Below, one piece after another: positions 63,691 to 64,000 of a stretch of 64,000 nucleotides of DNA (the stretch's first letter is position 1; every line of letters starts with the position of its first letter). This stretch comes from Macrotis lagotis (taxonomy: Eukaryota > Chordata > Mammalia > Peramelemorphia > Peramelidae). The DNA lies in NCBI RefSeq assembly GCF_037893015.1, contig NC_133665.1:193284309-193348308 (forward strand), written 5' to 3'. The notes beneath the pieces are model-generated. The model was not told the DNA's origin and did not search any database. It saw only the letters and a program-made list of their open reading frames with translations. The translations under genes and the position numbers were made by a program.

Positions 63691-64000
63691 TTCTTATTCT
63701 CAAACAATACCAGTTTTTAAATTCTCTCTTGTTGGGGGAGAGGGTGGCTCCTCCATTCTGATACTTGACTCCATAAGAGAGATTAAAGGTTACCCTTGGT
63801 GTCTATTGAGAAAAAGTTAAGAGAATTAGATGGCAAGTCTTTGAGGGCTGGAGTGGTCTTTTGCCTTTTTGGCTCCTGTGATGCCTTCCCCTTTTCCCCT
63901 GGGTCCGCCTCTGCAAAATGAGGGACCTTGGAGGTCACTTCACACTCTGCAGTGGGGCTCCCTCAGACTATCTTACTCATCACTACCTTGCAATTCAATA

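Larger units (their letters stand above)
57284..64000. other. EEPD1 intron (left part)
   Basis: No further EEPD1 exon found; the preceding exon, expected to encode the region ending near LLDREALEK, must lie beyond the edge or be too diverged to recognise. Contents are L2, MIR, SINE and CR1/L3 pieces; 61,400-62,050 and 62,960-63,470 hold nothing I can name. Confidence 0.6.

Noticed and set aside
1-64000. Retroviral or LTR elements, CRISPR arrays, operons, phage genes
   Set aside because: No LTR pair, gag/pol/env-like frame, spaced direct repeats or compact bacterial-style genes were seen. The window is ordinary vertebrate DNA.

Overview
This window looks like marsupial chromosomal DNA. The genes are ordinary vertebrate multi-exon genes with GT/AG introns and CpG-island promoters. 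The introns and spacers carry tRNA-headed SINEs of the marsupial type (a 5' end close to 'gcagctaggtggcacagtgg', often with long T-rich or 'cattttacagatgagg' arms), L1 3' ends, and old L2, MIR and CR1/L3 copies. The species cannot be named from the sequence alone.

Three protein-coding genes are present, in an order that, from memory, matches human 7p14 (EEPD1, MATCAP2/KIAA0895, ANLN). (1) ANLN, anillin, minus strand, 12,199 down to the left edge: eleven coding exons for about the first 627 residues, including the formin-, myosin- and actin-binding N-terminal half. The Rho-binding/C2/PH half lies off the left edge. (2) MATCAP2 (KIAA0895), plus strand, 21,252 to 41,033: seven coding exons, all in phase, giving a 519-residue zinc-metallopeptidase-type protein with an HExxxH motif. 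It has a likely 3.3-kb 3' UTR ending at a poly(A) signal at 44,330. (3) EEPD1, minus strand, 57,283 down to 52,692: the last five coding exons (about 261 residues, the C-terminal part of the nuclease-like domain). The first large exons lie beyond the right edge.

Layout: 1-12.2 kb ANLN body; 12.2-13.6 kb ANLN CpG island with several GC-rich tandem repeats and cell-cycle promoter motifs; 13.7-19.2 kb a block of nested L1 and SINE copies with no gene; 19.6-21.5 kb MATCAP2 CpG island with a GC minisatellite and a perfect RFX X-box; 21.3-44.3 kb MATCAP2; 44.3-51.2 kb a gene-free spacer between the two convergent genes, mostly old LINE sequence; 51.2-57.3 kb the EEPD1 3' end, with a 1.5-kb GT/CTG array in one intron; 57.3-64 kb an EEPD1 intron with old repeats.

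The genes do not form a pathway, but two act on the cytoskeleton (anillin at the cleavage furrow, MATCAP2 by family on tubulin tails) and the third, EEPD1, is known from replication-fork repair. I found no new system such as a phage, CRISPR array, operon or retroviral unit. The most interesting items are the X-box at the MATCAP2 promoter, an Asp-to-Ala change at a usual metal/catalytic position of EEPD1, a tandem array of splice-acceptor-like units in MATCAP2 intron 1, the ANLN promoter repeats, and an L2-derived EEPD1 poly(A) site.
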